Source of the DNA: Aminobacter sp. J41
GTDB taxonomy: Bacteria; Pseudomonadota; Alphaproteobacteria; Rhizobiales; Rhizobiaceae
Reading direction: 5' to 3'
DNA: 64,000 nucleotides
Assembly (NCBI RefSeq): GCF_000526635.1
Contig: NZ_JAGL01000008.1
Span: 79,457 to 143,456, forward strand
Under the pieces are notes generated by a model that was not told where the DNA came from, searched no databases, and saw nothing but the letters and a program-made list of their open reading frames with translations. Positions 36,853 to 45,328 of this stretch are shown here, piece by piece. How positions within the stretch are numbered: position 1 is the first letter of the stretch; every line of letters starts with the position of its first letter. A program made the translations under genes and the position numbers.

Positions 36853-38721
36853 ATGGCGGCAACCGACGAGGACGCTTTTTCTGTCGAAAGCCACGCCGAG
36901 GTCGAGGGCGCACGCCCCGGCTCGGCGCTAATGAAGCCCGTCGAGGTGGTCGCATCGATACTCCTCGTCATCATCGTCGGCCTGCTGCTCACCGGGGTCG
37001 TCGCCCGTTACGTCCTGCACACGCCAATCGTCTGGATCGACGAGGCAGCGTCGATCTCCTTCCTGTGGCTGGCGATGCTGGGTTCGGCGATTGCGGTCGA
37101 CCGCAACGAGCACCTGCGCCTCACCGTCTTCGCGGCACTCTTTCCTGAACGGTTGCGCAGCTTCATCGACACGCTCGCGATGGTCGTCGTCATCGTCGTG
37201 CTCGCGGCACTCATCATGCCCGCCATCGAATATGTGCGGGAAGAATCCTTCATCACCTCGCCGGCGCTGAAGATCTCGGTCAGCTACCGCGTCTCGGCGC
37301 TTGTGGTCGGCATCGTGCTGATGATGCTGGTGGCGCTTCGCCACCTGTTCGCAAGCTCGAGCATCGCCGACATCGTCAAGGCGGCTGCGCTGGTGGCGTT
37401 GCTCGGCGCCATCGGCTGGTGGCTGTCGCCGTTCTTCATGAGCCTCGGCAACGTCAACATCCTGATTTTCCTGGTGGGACTGGCCGCGCTTTGCCTGGTC
37501 CTCGGCGTACCTATCGCCTTCTGCTTCGGCATGGGAACGATCGCATTCCTGACGCTGACGACCCATGTGCCGATGATGGTGATGATCGGGCGCATGGACG
37601 AAGGCATGTCGAGCCTGATCCTGCTGTCGGTTCCGATCTTCGTACTGCTCGGCTGCATCCTCGACGCCACTGGCATGGGCAAGGCAATCGTCGAGTTCAT
37701 GGCCTCGCTGTTGGGGCACGTGCGCGCCGGCATGTCCTACGTCCTGCTTGGTTCGCTGTTCCTCGTCTCGGGCATTTCGGGATCGAAAGTCTCCGACATG
37801 GCAACGGTCGCCCCTGCCCTGTTCCCGGAAATGAAGCGACGTGGCCACAAGCCTAAGGAGATGATCGCACTGCTGGCCACCGGCGCTGCGATGGCCGACA
37901 CGGTACCGCCGTCGATCGTGCTGATCGTGTTAGGCTCGGTCGCGGGCGTTTCGATCGCAGCCCTCTTCACCAGCGGTTTCGTCATTGCGATCGTGCTGCT
38001 GCTGGCGCTGGCCGTGCTCGCCCGCTGGAAAGCGCGCCACGAGAGCATGGAAGGCGTGAAGCGCGCGTCGTTGCGTGTCATCTGGACGGCGCTGCTGATT
38101 GCAGCCCCTGCCCTGCTGCTACCGTTCCTGATCCGCGGCGCTGTCGGCGGCGGCATCGCGACGGCGACGGAGGTGTCGACCATCGCCGTGCTCTACGCCT
38201 TCGTCATCGGCATCGTGCTCTATGGCGGCATCCGGCCGGCAAAGATCTACGCCATGCTCGTCGAGACGGCGGCATTGTCCGGTGCGATCCTGCTGATCCT
38301 CGGGACGGCCTCGGCGATGGCCTGGGCGCTGACTCAGACCGGCTTTGCCCACCAGCTCGCCGGCTACATGCGCGAGCTGCCGGGCGGCTGGTTCGCCTTC
38401 ATGCTGGTCACCATCGCGGTGTTCGTCGTGCTCGGCTGCGTGCTCGAGGGCCTGCCGGCGATCGTGCTGATGGCGCCGCTGATGTTCCCGATCGCCAAGC
38501 AGCTCGGCATCCACGACGTGCACTACTCGATGGTGGTGGTGACCGCGATGAATGTCGGCCTGATGGCGCCCCCGATCGGCATCGGCTTCTACATCGCCTG
38601 CAAGATCGGCCAGGTCTCGCCCGACGAGGCGATGGGCGCGATCTGGCCCTATCTCGGCGCGCTGATCGTCGGGCTGCTCGTCATCGCCGCCGTGCCGGCG
38701 CTGTCGATCGCATACCTGTGA
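36853..38721 (+). CDS. Fused TRAP transporter permease (DctQ-DctM)
   Basis: A 622-residue inner-membrane protein that joins the small (DctQ) and large (DctM) TRAP subunits. Residues about 25-170 hold four helices of DctQ type (IVWIDEAASISFLWLAMLGSAIAVDR). The rest is the 12-helix DctM part with VPIFVLLG and the conserved GVSIAALFTSGF-like and MAPPIGIGFYIACKI segments. GGGAGGAG about 8 nt before ATG 36853 sets the start. It transports an organic acid with Na+ in concert with DctP at 38756, which follows after 34 nt. Confidence 0.93.
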   Translation: MAATDEDAFSVESHAEVEGARPGSALMKPVEVVASILLVIIVGLLLTGVVARYVLHTPIVWIDEAASISFLWLAMLGSAIAVDRNEHLRLTVFAALFPERLRSFIDTLAMVVVIVVLAALIMPAIEYVREESFITSPALKISVSYRVSALVVGIVLMMLVALRHLFASSSIADIVKAAALVALLGAIGWWLSPFFMSLGNVNILIFLVGLAALCLVLGVPIAFCFGMGTIAFLTLTTHVPMMVMIGRMDEGMSSLILLSVPIFVLLGCILDATGMGKAIVEFMASLLGHVRAGMSYVLLGSLFLVSGISGSKVSDMATVAPALFPEMKRRGHKPKEMIALLATGAAMADTVPPSIVLIVLGSVAGVSIAALFTSGFVIAIVLLLALAVLARWKARHESMEGVKRASLRVIWTALLIAAPALLLPFLIRGAVGGGIATATEVSTIAVLYAFVIGIVLYGGIRPAKIYAMLVETAALSGAILLILGTASAMAWALTQTGFAHQLAGYMRELPGGWFAFMLVTIAVFVVLGCVLEGLPAIVLMAPLMFPIAKQLGIHDVHYSMVVVTAMNVGLMAPPIGIGFYIACKIGQVSPDEAMGAIWPYLGALIVGLLVIAAVPALSIAYL

Positions 38722-38755
38722 AACCAGAAATCATAATGAGGAGGAGGAAACCTGC

Positions 38756-39769
38756 ATGAAGATCAATCGCAGAACCCTAGTGCTGGGCGCGTCCGCCCTG
38801 CCGCTGGTATCGACCATCCGCTACGCCGGCGCTCAGACTGCCGAGTTCAACTACAAATACGCCAACAACCTGCCGATCTCGCACCCGATGAACGTGCGCG
38901 CGCAGGAAGCGGTCGACAAGATCCGTGAAGAGACCGGGGGGCGCGTCGCCATCCAGATCTTCCCGTCGAACCAGCTTGGCGCCGACACCGACATGCTGAG
39001 CCAGGTGCGCTCCGGCGGTGTCGAGTTCTTCACCCTGTCGCCGCTGATCCTGTCGACGCTTGTGTCGAACGCCTCGATCAGCGGCATTGGCTTTGCCTTC
39101 CCAAGCTACGACCAGGTGTGGCCGGCAATGGACGGCGAGCTCGGCGCCTATGTACGCGGGGAAATCGAGAAGTCGAACCTCGTCGTCATGGAGAAGATCT
39201 GGGACAATGGCTTCCGTCAGATCACCTCGTCGGTGGGCCCGATCAACAATGCGGATGACCTCAAGGGCTTCAAGATCCGCGTCCCGGTGAGCCCGCTGTG
39301 GACCTCGATGTTCACCGCCTTCGAATCCGCCCCCGCCTCGATCAACTTCGCAGAGGTCTATTCGGCACTGCAGACCGGCATCGTCGACGGCCAGGAAAAC
39401 CCGCTCGCGATCATCTCCACCGCCAAGCTCTACGAGGTGCAGAAGTACCTCTCCGTCACCAACCACATGTGGGACGGCTTCTGGTTCCTTGCCAACAAGC
39501 GCGCCTGGGAGCGCCTGCCGGAGGACTTGCGCGAGATCGTGGCGAAGAACATCAACGAAGCGGCGGTCAAGGAGCGCGAGGACGTGGCTGCGCTCAATGC
39601 CTCGCTGCTCGGTGAGCTCGAGAAGCAGGGCATGGTCATCAACCAGCCTGACACCGCGACCTTCCGCCAGAAGCTGACGGATGCCGGCTTCTACGGCGAG
39701 TGGAAGAACACCTACGGCGAAGAAGCCTGGGCGATCCTCGAAAAGGCCGTCGGCACCAAACTCGGTTAG
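38756..39769 (+). CDS. TRAP transporter substrate-binding protein (DctP family)
   Basis: Periplasmic binding protein of 337 residues with a twin-arginine-like signal (MKINRRTLVLGASALP, cleaved after AGAQ). SNQLGADTDMLSQVRSGGVEFF and the conserved LKGFKIRVPVSPLWTSMFTAF hold the arginine that contacts substrate carboxylate. VDGQENPL closes the site. A GGAGGAGG ribosome site precedes the ATG, suggesting high expression. The substrate is therefore a carboxylate, identity unknown. Confidence 0.92.
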   Translation: MKINRRTLVLGASALPLVSTIRYAGAQTAEFNYKYANNLPISHPMNVRAQEAVDKIREETGGRVAIQIFPSNQLGADTDMLSQVRSGGVEFFTLSPLILSTLVSNASISGIGFAFPSYDQVWPAMDGELGAYVRGEIEKSNLVVMEKIWDNGFRQITSSVGPINNADDLKGFKIRVPVSPLWTSMFTAFESAPASINFAEVYSALQTGIVDGQENPLAIISTAKLYEVQKYLSVTNHMWDGFWFLANKRAWERLPEDLREIVAKNINEAAVKEREDVAALNASLLGELEKQGMVINQPDTATFRQKLTDAGFYGEWKNTYGEEAWAILEKAVGTKLG

Positions 39770-39789
39770 TTCGGGCAGCGAAAGCATCG

Positions 39790-39818
39790 CGGGCGGACCT
39801 CTGGCCCGCCCGTCTTTT
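39790..39818 (+). terminator. Hairpin between dctP and the SDR gene
   Basis: CGGGCGG (39790-39796) pairs with CCGCCCG (39806-39812), then TCTTTT. In mid-operon position it could be a partial terminator or 3'-end stabiliser that keeps dctP mRNA more abundant than the enzymes. Confidence 0.6.
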
Positions 39819-39846
39819 GCGTCGGCATTGAGTAGGTGCGGGAAAG

Positions 39847-40659
39847 ATGCGGAACGTAAAGGGACGTCTCGAAGGAAAATCAGCCATCGTGTTTGGCGCC
39901 GGCTCATCCGGCCCCGGCTGGGGAAACGGCAAGGCGGCGGCAGTGGCATTTGCACGCGAAGGCGCACGTGTCGCCTGCGTCGACCTCGTCGCCGAGGCTG
40001 CGGAGGAAACGGCGTCGATCATCCGCGACGAAGGCTATGAAGCGATCTCGGTCCAGGCAGACGTTACCGACCTTGCCTCGGTAGAAGCCGCGGCAGCAAA
40101 GGTGGCGAACGCCTTCGGCGGCATCTCGATCCTGCACAACAATGTCGGCGTCACCCACATGGGCGGGCCGGTGGAGCTCGACGAGCAGGAATTCCAGGCC
40201 GCGCTCGACCTGAATATCGGCCCGGTCTACCGCACCTCGAAGGCGGTGCTGCCCTACATGCTCAAGGCCGGCGGCGGCGTGATCATCAACATCTCCTCGC
40301 TCGCGGCGATCCGCTACATCGGCTACCCCTACTTCGCCTACTACGCGACCAAGGCGGCGGTGAACCAGGCGACCGTTGCCCTCGCCATGCAGTATGCGCG
40401 GCAGGGAATCCGAGCCAACTGCATCATGCCGGGCCTCATCGACACGCCGCTGATCTACAACCAGATTTCCGGACAGTACGGCTCGGTCGAGGAAATGGTC
40501 GCTGCGCGCGACGCGATGGTGCCGCTCGGTAAGATGGGCACCGCGTGGGACGTCGCTGCCGCAGCCGTATTCCTCGCCTCGGACGAGGCCAAGTTCATTA
40601 CCGGCGTGTGCCTGCCCGTTGACGGGGGCCAGAGCTGCGCCGCAGCCGGGCCTGCCTGA
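39847..40659 (+). CDS. Short-chain dehydrogenase/reductase
   Basis: A 270-residue classical SDR. The nucleotide loop is GAGSSGPGWGNGKA, with extra residues compared with the usual TGxxxGIG. HNNVG replaces NNAG. Catalytic Ser near 150-151 and YxxxK (Tyr165, Lys169 in YYATK) are present. Presumably it oxidises a hydroxyl of the imported acid or its CoA ester. First enzyme gene after the TRAP genes; IclR follows after 1 nt. Confidence 0.9.
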   Translation: MRNVKGRLEGKSAIVFGAGSSGPGWGNGKAAAVAFAREGARVACVDLVAEAAEETASIIRDEGYEAISVQADVTDLASVEAAAAKVANAFGGISILHNNVGVTHMGGPVELDEQEFQAALDLNIGPVYRTSKAVLPYMLKAGGGVIINISSLAAIRYIGYPYFAYYATKAAVNQATVALAMQYARQGIRANCIMPGLIDTPLIYNQISGQYGSVEEMVAARDAMVPLGKMGTAWDVAAAAVFLASDEAKFITGVCLPVDGGQSCAAAGPA

Positions 40660-40660
40660 A

Positions 40661-41512
40661 ATGAACCTCGCCGGCGAACGCGATGTAACCGGCTCCCAGA
40701 GCGTCGACCGGGCGCTCACGCTTCTGTCGATGGTGGGCCGGCATGCTGACCGCGGTGTTTCGCTCTCCCGGATCGTCGAGCAAAGCGGCCTCAACAAGCC
40801 AACCTGTCGGCGCCTGCTTCTGGCGCTGATGCGCGCGGGGCTCGTCGAACAGGACGAAGAGAGCCGCCGATACTACCTTGGCCAGGAATCTTATGTCCTC
40901 GGAAGCCTTGCCTCGCGCCGCTTCGGGCTGTTGCAGCTGTCGATGGAAAGCCTGCTCCGCCTGTCGCGGAGCACGGAGGACTCAAGCTTCCTGTCGGTGC
41001 GGCGCGACACCTTCGCCGTGTGTCTCCACCGCGAGGAAGGCACCTACCCTGTCCGCACGCACGCGCTCCAGGCTGGTTTCGAGCATCCGCTCGGGGTCGG
41101 CGCCGGCTCGCTCGCCATGCTCGCGGCACTTCCTGACGACGAGGTCGAGGCGACGCTCGCGGCGAACGCGCTCGTACTCGCCGAGCAATTTCCGATGCTG
41201 CCGGCGGACCGCATCCGCGCCGACGTCGCGGACACACGCGCCAAAGGCTACGCGCTCAACCCCGGCCGCATCTTCGCCAATTCCTGGGGGATCGGCGTCG
41301 CGCTGAAGACGCCGGAGGGCCACCTCGCCGGTGCGCTCAGCATCGCCGCGATCGACAGCCGCATGCAGGAGAAGCGCCAGCAGGAACTGGCCGGATACCT
41401 TTTGCAGGAGGCGCGACTGGTCGAAGCGCGCATCGCCCAGATGTTCGCTACCCGCCAGGACAGCCGCAACACCGCCTCACCCCGAATGCCTGATAGGAGA
41501 GCAAACAGATGA
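40661..41512 (+). CDS. IclR-family transcriptional regulator
   Basis: A 283-residue regulator with an N-terminal winged helix (SVDRALTLLSMVGRHADRGVSLSRIVEQSGLNKPTCRRLLLALMRAGLVEQ) and a C-terminal effector domain (GVGAGSLAMLAALPDDEVEATLAAN). The cognate effector is likely an intermediate of the pathway encoded around it. Embedded in the operon it probably controls; the palindrome at 36710 is a candidate operator. It overlaps the ligase gene by 4 nt. Confidence 0.92.
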   Translation: MNLAGERDVTGSQSVDRALTLLSMVGRHADRGVSLSRIVEQSGLNKPTCRRLLLALMRAGLVEQDEESRRYYLGQESYVLGSLASRRFGLLQLSMESLLRLSRSTEDSSFLSVRRDTFAVCLHREEGTYPVRTHALQAGFEHPLGVGAGSLAMLAALPDDEVEATLAANALVLAEQFPMLPADRIRADVADTRAKGYALNPGRIFANSWGIGVALKTPEGHLAGALSIAAIDSRMQEKRQQELAGYLLQEARLVEARIAQMFATRQDSRNTASPRMPDRRANR

Positions 41513-43098
41513 CACCAAGCACCACCAGGGTGATGAACCTGTCGCACTTCCTGACCCAGGCTGCGCAGCGCGATCCGGATGGCATCGGCTTCGTGTGGGG
41601 TGATGACACCTGGACCTGGGGTGAGATGGAAGCGCGCGTCAACGCGATGGCGAGCGCGTTGCGCGCTGAGTTCGGCGTGAAGAAGGGCGAACGCGTGCTG
41701 GTGCAGTCGTCGAACTGCCTGCAGATGTTCGAGTCGATGTTTGCCTGCTTCCGTGTCGGTGCCGTGTGGGTGCCGACGAACTTTCGCCAGACGCCGGACG
41801 AAGTGGCCTATCTTGCGCAGGCGAGCGGCGCGGTCGGCATGATCTGCCATGCCTCCTTCCCGGCCCACGCCTCGACCTGCCGGCAGGCCTCGCCAGCCAT
41901 GCGCTTCGTCATCGCCATCGGCAATGCAGACTTCGGCGAGGACTATGACGCAATCGTCGCGCGCCACCGAGGCGAAATTGTCCGCGACGAGCCCGTCGAA
42001 CGCGACGATCCGTGCTGGTTCTTCTTCACCTCCGGCACGACCGGCAAGCCGAAGGCCGCAGTCCTAACCCACGGCCAGATGGCCTTCGTGGTGACAAACC
42101 ATCTCTGCGACCTGATGCCGGGCACCGGCCCCGGCGACGCCTCGATCGTCGTTGCGCCGCTTTCGCATGGCGCGGGCGTCCACCAGCTGGTGCAGGTCGC
42201 GCACGGGGTTAAGACAATCCTGCCTCGCAGCGACCGCTTCGATCCAAACCTGATCTGGTCTTTGGTCGAGAAATGGCGGGTAACGAACCTCTTTACCGTG
42301 CCAACCATCGTCAAGATGCTGGTCGAGGACCCGGCGGTCGACCGTTACGACCACTCCTCGCTGCGCTACGTGATCTATGCGGGTGCGCCGATGTATCGCG
42401 AGGACCAGAAGCGGGCGCTCGAGAAGCTGGGCCCGGTGCTGGTGCAGTACTTCGGTCTCGGCGAGGTCACAGGCAACATCACCGTGCTGTCGCCCGCCCT
42501 TCACACGCTGGAAGACGGACCACATGCCCGCATCGGCACCTGCGGCTTCGCACGCACCGGCATGCAGGTCGAGATCCAGAACGGCGCCGGCGAACCGGTG
42601 CCGCGCGGCGAGACGGGCGAAATCTGCGTGATCGGACCTGCCGTGTTCGCGGGCTACTACAACAATCCGGAAGCCAACGCGAAGGCGTTCCGCAACGGCT
42701 GGTTCCGCACCGGAGACCTCGGCCACATGGACGAACAGGGGTTTGTCTACATCACTGGCCGCGCTTCGGACATGTACATCTCCGGCGGCTCCAACATCTA
42801 TCCGCGCGAGATCGAGGAAAAGATCCTGCAGCATCCCGCCATCAGCGAGGTGGCGGTGCTGGGCGTGCCCGATCCCGTATGGGGCGAAGTCGGCATTGCG
42901 GTGTGTGTCCCGCGCGAGGGTCATTCTCCGGCAGAGGCCGAACTGCGCGGCTGGCTGGAGGACAAGATCGCCCGCTACAAGATGCCCAAGCGTTTCGTCT
43001 TCTGGAATGAGATGCCGAAGTCAGCCTATGGCAAGATTGCCAAGAAGCTGATCCGTGAAGAGCTCGAGCGGCGCGGCGAGCTGGAGTCCGCGGCATGA
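41509..43098 (+). CDS. AMP-dependent acyl-CoA ligase
   Basis: A 529-residue ANL-superfamily ligase that adenylates a carboxylic acid and forms its CoA thioester. The P-loop is FFFTSGTTGKPKAAVLTH. YAGAPMYREDQ, YFGLGEVTGNI, GWFRTGDLGHMDEQGFVYITGR and the C-terminal lysine in SAYGKIAKK complete the site. Aromatic, alicyclic and medium-chain acids are all possible substrates. Start overlaps iclR (ATGA); end overlaps the next SDR (ATGA). Confidence 0.93.
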   Translation: MTPSTTRVMNLSHFLTQAAQRDPDGIGFVWGDDTWTWGEMEARVNAMASALRAEFGVKKGERVLVQSSNCLQMFESMFACFRVGAVWVPTNFRQTPDEVAYLAQASGAVGMICHASFPAHASTCRQASPAMRFVIAIGNADFGEDYDAIVARHRGEIVRDEPVERDDPCWFFFTSGTTGKPKAAVLTHGQMAFVVTNHLCDLMPGTGPGDASIVVAPLSHGAGVHQLVQVAHGVKTILPRSDRFDPNLIWSLVEKWRVTNLFTVPTIVKMLVEDPAVDRYDHSSLRYVIYAGAPMYREDQKRALEKLGPVLVQYFGLGEVTGNITVLSPALHTLEDGPHARIGTCGFARTGMQVEIQNGAGEPVPRGETGEICVIGPAVFAGYYNNPEANAKAFRNGWFRTGDLGHMDEQGFVYITGRASDMYISGGSNIYPREIEEKILQHPAISEVAVLGVPDPVWGEVGIAVCVPREGHSPAEAELRGWLEDKIARYKMPKRFVFWNEMPKSAYGKIAKKLIREELERRGELESAA

Positions 43099-43838
43099 GC
43101 GGCGCGGTCATCATCACCGGCGGTGCCTGCGGCATCGGCTTCGAGACCGCCCGCATCCTTAATGAGCGTGGCTGGAGCCCTCACCTCATAGACCTTCGGC
43201 GCGAGGCGCTGGTCGAGGCCTGCAGCAAGCTTGGCTTGCCTGTCGACGCCACCTTCGCCCTCAACGTGACCGACGAGGCCGCTGTGGAAGAGGCCGTCGT
43301 CGCAATCGCCGCGCGGGGTCGGATCGCCGGGGTCGTGAACTGTGCAGGCATCGGCGCCGACAAGCCGCTGACGGAGACCAGCGTCGATGAATTCCGGCGC
43401 ATCATCGAGGTGAACCTGACAGGCACCTTCATCGTCTCGCGCGCAGCAGCAAGGCACTGGCTGGCAAAGGGCGAGCAGGGAGCGATCGTCAACATCAGCT
43501 CGATCTCGGGAATGATTGGAAACAAGGGCCGCAGCGCCTATGGCGCGTCGAAGGGCGCGGTGAACACCATGACGATGGTGCTCGCCAACGAACTCGGGCC
43601 TGCCGGCATCCGGGTCAATGCGGTCGCGCCTGGCCCGATCGACACGGCACTCGCACGCGCCATCCACACCGACGACGTTCGCCAGCAATGGCATGCGCGC
43701 GTGCCGCTGCGCCGCTATGGCGAACCGCATGAAATCGCGCGCGTCGTCGCCTTCCTGCTGTCGGACGAGGCGAGCTACGTCAACGGCCACATCCTCGCCG
43801 CCGACGGCGGTTTTGTCACCGCGGGGCTCGCGAACTAA
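43095..43838 (+). CDS. Short-chain dehydrogenase/reductase
   Basis: A 247-residue classical SDR with TGGACGIG (residues 8-15), NCAG, catalytic Ser near 135, Tyr149 and Lys153 (YGASK). Close to FabG/3-hydroxyacyl-CoA dehydrogenase-type enzymes by pattern, so oxidation of a hydroxyacyl-CoA made by the upstream ligase is a reasonable guess. TAATG overlap with the following gene. Confidence 0.9.
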   Translation: MSGAVIITGGACGIGFETARILNERGWSPHLIDLRREALVEACSKLGLPVDATFALNVTDEAAVEEAVVAIAARGRIAGVVNCAGIGADKPLTETSVDEFRRIIEVNLTGTFIVSRAAARHWLAKGEQGAIVNISSISGMIGNKGRSAYGASKGAVNTMTMVLANELGPAGIRVNAVAPGPIDTALARAIHTDDVRQQWHARVPLRRYGEPHEIARVVAFLLSDEASYVNGHILAADGGFVTAGLAN

Positions 43839-44686
43839 TGCGCTACCTCAAGCATCCCGGCCCTGTCGCGGCAGAGCGTGAGCAATCTGCTCGCTGCCGA
43901 GCGACGCAGCTATCGTTGCGGCTCGCGAAGGGGCAGAGCGTCAACGCGGCCATCACCGGCACACTCGCCAACGCTGGCTTTTCCGCCGGCCACGTGCATC
44001 TCGAAAACGTGGCGATCTGGCCGATGCGCTACGTCATTCCGGCGGCCTCGCCTGACGACAGCCACGTTGCCTGGTACAGCGAGACATATGCGCCCGACGG
44101 CGTCGTCATCATCGAGCGCGCCGGCGTCATTGCCGGCATTCGCGACGGTGCGCCGTTCATCCACTGTCATGGCATCTGGATCGATGAGGCGGGCAACCGC
44201 CGCGCCGGGCACTTGCTGCCACACGAGGCGTTCATCGCTGAGGATGCGACGGTGCGGGCCTGGGGCATCAAAGGCGCGAACTACATTGCACGTGACGATG
44301 CGGAGACCAATTTCAAGCTGTTCGCAGCCGAGGCAACCGGCCATGAGGTCGCCGCCCCCAACGCGCTTGCAGTGACCATTCGCCCGAATGGCGACATCTC
44401 ACTTGCGATCGAGGCGTTGTGTAGCCGCCACGGCATCACGCAGGCCCAAATCCTTGGTGTCGGTAGCCTCAACGAGATCGATTTCGACGACGGCCGGCGC
44501 GTCGCCTCCTATGCGACTGAAGTCTTCATCGACGACGGCCGCATCTTCACGACGGATGGCAGATTGCAGAGCCAGCTCGATGTTTCGCTCGTTGATCTGC
44601 GCGGGGCGATTCACAGCGGCCGCCTTATGAACGGCCAGAATCCTGTCTGCGTTACTTTCGAGTTGCTGATCGTCACCGACGACTGA
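43838..44686 (+). CDS. Tandem PPC/DUF296-domain protein
   Basis: A 282-residue protein with two copies of the PPC (DUF296) pattern. Copy one includes FIHCHGIWIDEAGNRRAGHLLP, with His109, His111 and His125 placed as in the metal site of bacterial PPC proteins. Copy two includes IEALCSRHGITQAQILGVGSLNEIDF and LDVSLVDLRGAIHSGRL, where the histidines are mostly replaced. Function unknown; despite the family's plant DNA-binding members it has no AT-hook and is here the last gene of a catabolic operon, so an enzymatic role is possible. Confidence 0.75.
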   Translation: MRYLKHPGPVAAEREQSARCRATQLSLRLAKGQSVNAAITGTLANAGFSAGHVHLENVAIWPMRYVIPAASPDDSHVAWYSETYAPDGVVIIERAGVIAGIRDGAPFIHCHGIWIDEAGNRRAGHLLPHEAFIAEDATVRAWGIKGANYIARDDAETNFKLFAAEATGHEVAAPNALAVTIRPNGDISLAIEALCSRHGITQAQILGVGSLNEIDFDDGRRVASYATEVFIDDGRIFTTDGRLQSQLDVSLVDLRGAIHSGRLMNGQNPVCVTFELLIVTDD

Positions 44687-44715
44687 GGGTAAGCGGTCAG
44701 CAGGATTTTGGAAAT

Positions 44716-44740
44716 GGGCCACCCGTCCGGCGGCCCTTGT
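44716..44740. terminator. Possible terminator between convergent genes
   Basis: GGGCCACC/CGGCGGCCC-type stem with one mismatch and a short GC-rich loop between the PPC gene and the convergent GDYxxLxY gene. T-tracts on both strands are poor. Confidence 0.35.
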
Positions 44741-44749
44741 CGGAAACCC

Positions 44750-45328
44750 TCAATACACCGGCTCTTCATAGAGCATCGTCTCGCCGTCGTGCAGCGACTT
44801 GATCTGCGCGGTGCCGTTCGAGGAAATGGCGACCTTCATGCGGAAGGAGCGGGTGCGCAGGTCGCGCTCAATCTGGCGGCCCTCGCCCTCCGGCACATAA
44901 AAGCGCTCGATGCCGTAGGTCACGCGCACGGCGTCGCTTTCCCAGCGCGCGAAGTATGCCGTGCCACGGATGTCGACTTCCGCGTCAGACAGCGCCGCTG
45001 CGGCGGGCGCATCGACCGAGGCCGCGACCGGCTGCCAGATGCCGTCCCCGCCTTCCTTCAGGCGAATGAAGACGGTGCGTTCTACGCTGTCATTCTCGGG
45101 CAGCGCCGGAGTATTCGCGAACAGCGATACCGGCACCCGGCTGATGTTGTAACTGAGGATGACATAGTCGCCGCGCAGAAGATCGCGCGGGTCGACCGGC
45201 TCGACGGAGAGCACGATCTCGCGGCCTTCGCGCAGGATCTGAGCGCGGCCGAGGATGGTCCAGCTCAGGAACGCGATCTGGACTAGTGCGACGAGGATCG
45301 CGACGGGGATCAGCCAGCGCCGGTTCAT
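44750..45328 (-). CDS. GDYxxLxY-domain membrane-anchored protein
   Basis: A 192-residue protein with one N-terminal helix (WLIPVAILVALVQIAFLSWTIL) and the signature LLRGDYVILSYNIS of the GDYxxLxY family; rest probably periplasmic. Function unknown. This family usually follows a DUF2157 gene, as here, with a 4-nt overlap (ATGA), so the two products likely act together in the membrane. Confidence 0.85.
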   Translation of the reverse strand: MNRRWLIPVAILVALVQIAFLSWTILGRAQILREGREIVLSVEPVDPRDLLRGDYVILSYNISRVPVSLFANTPALPENDSVERTVFIRLKEGGDGIWQPVAASVDAPAAAALSDAEVDIRGTAYFARWESDAVRVTYGIERFYVPEGEGRQIERDLRTRSFRMKVAISSNGTAQIKSLHDGETMLYEEPVY

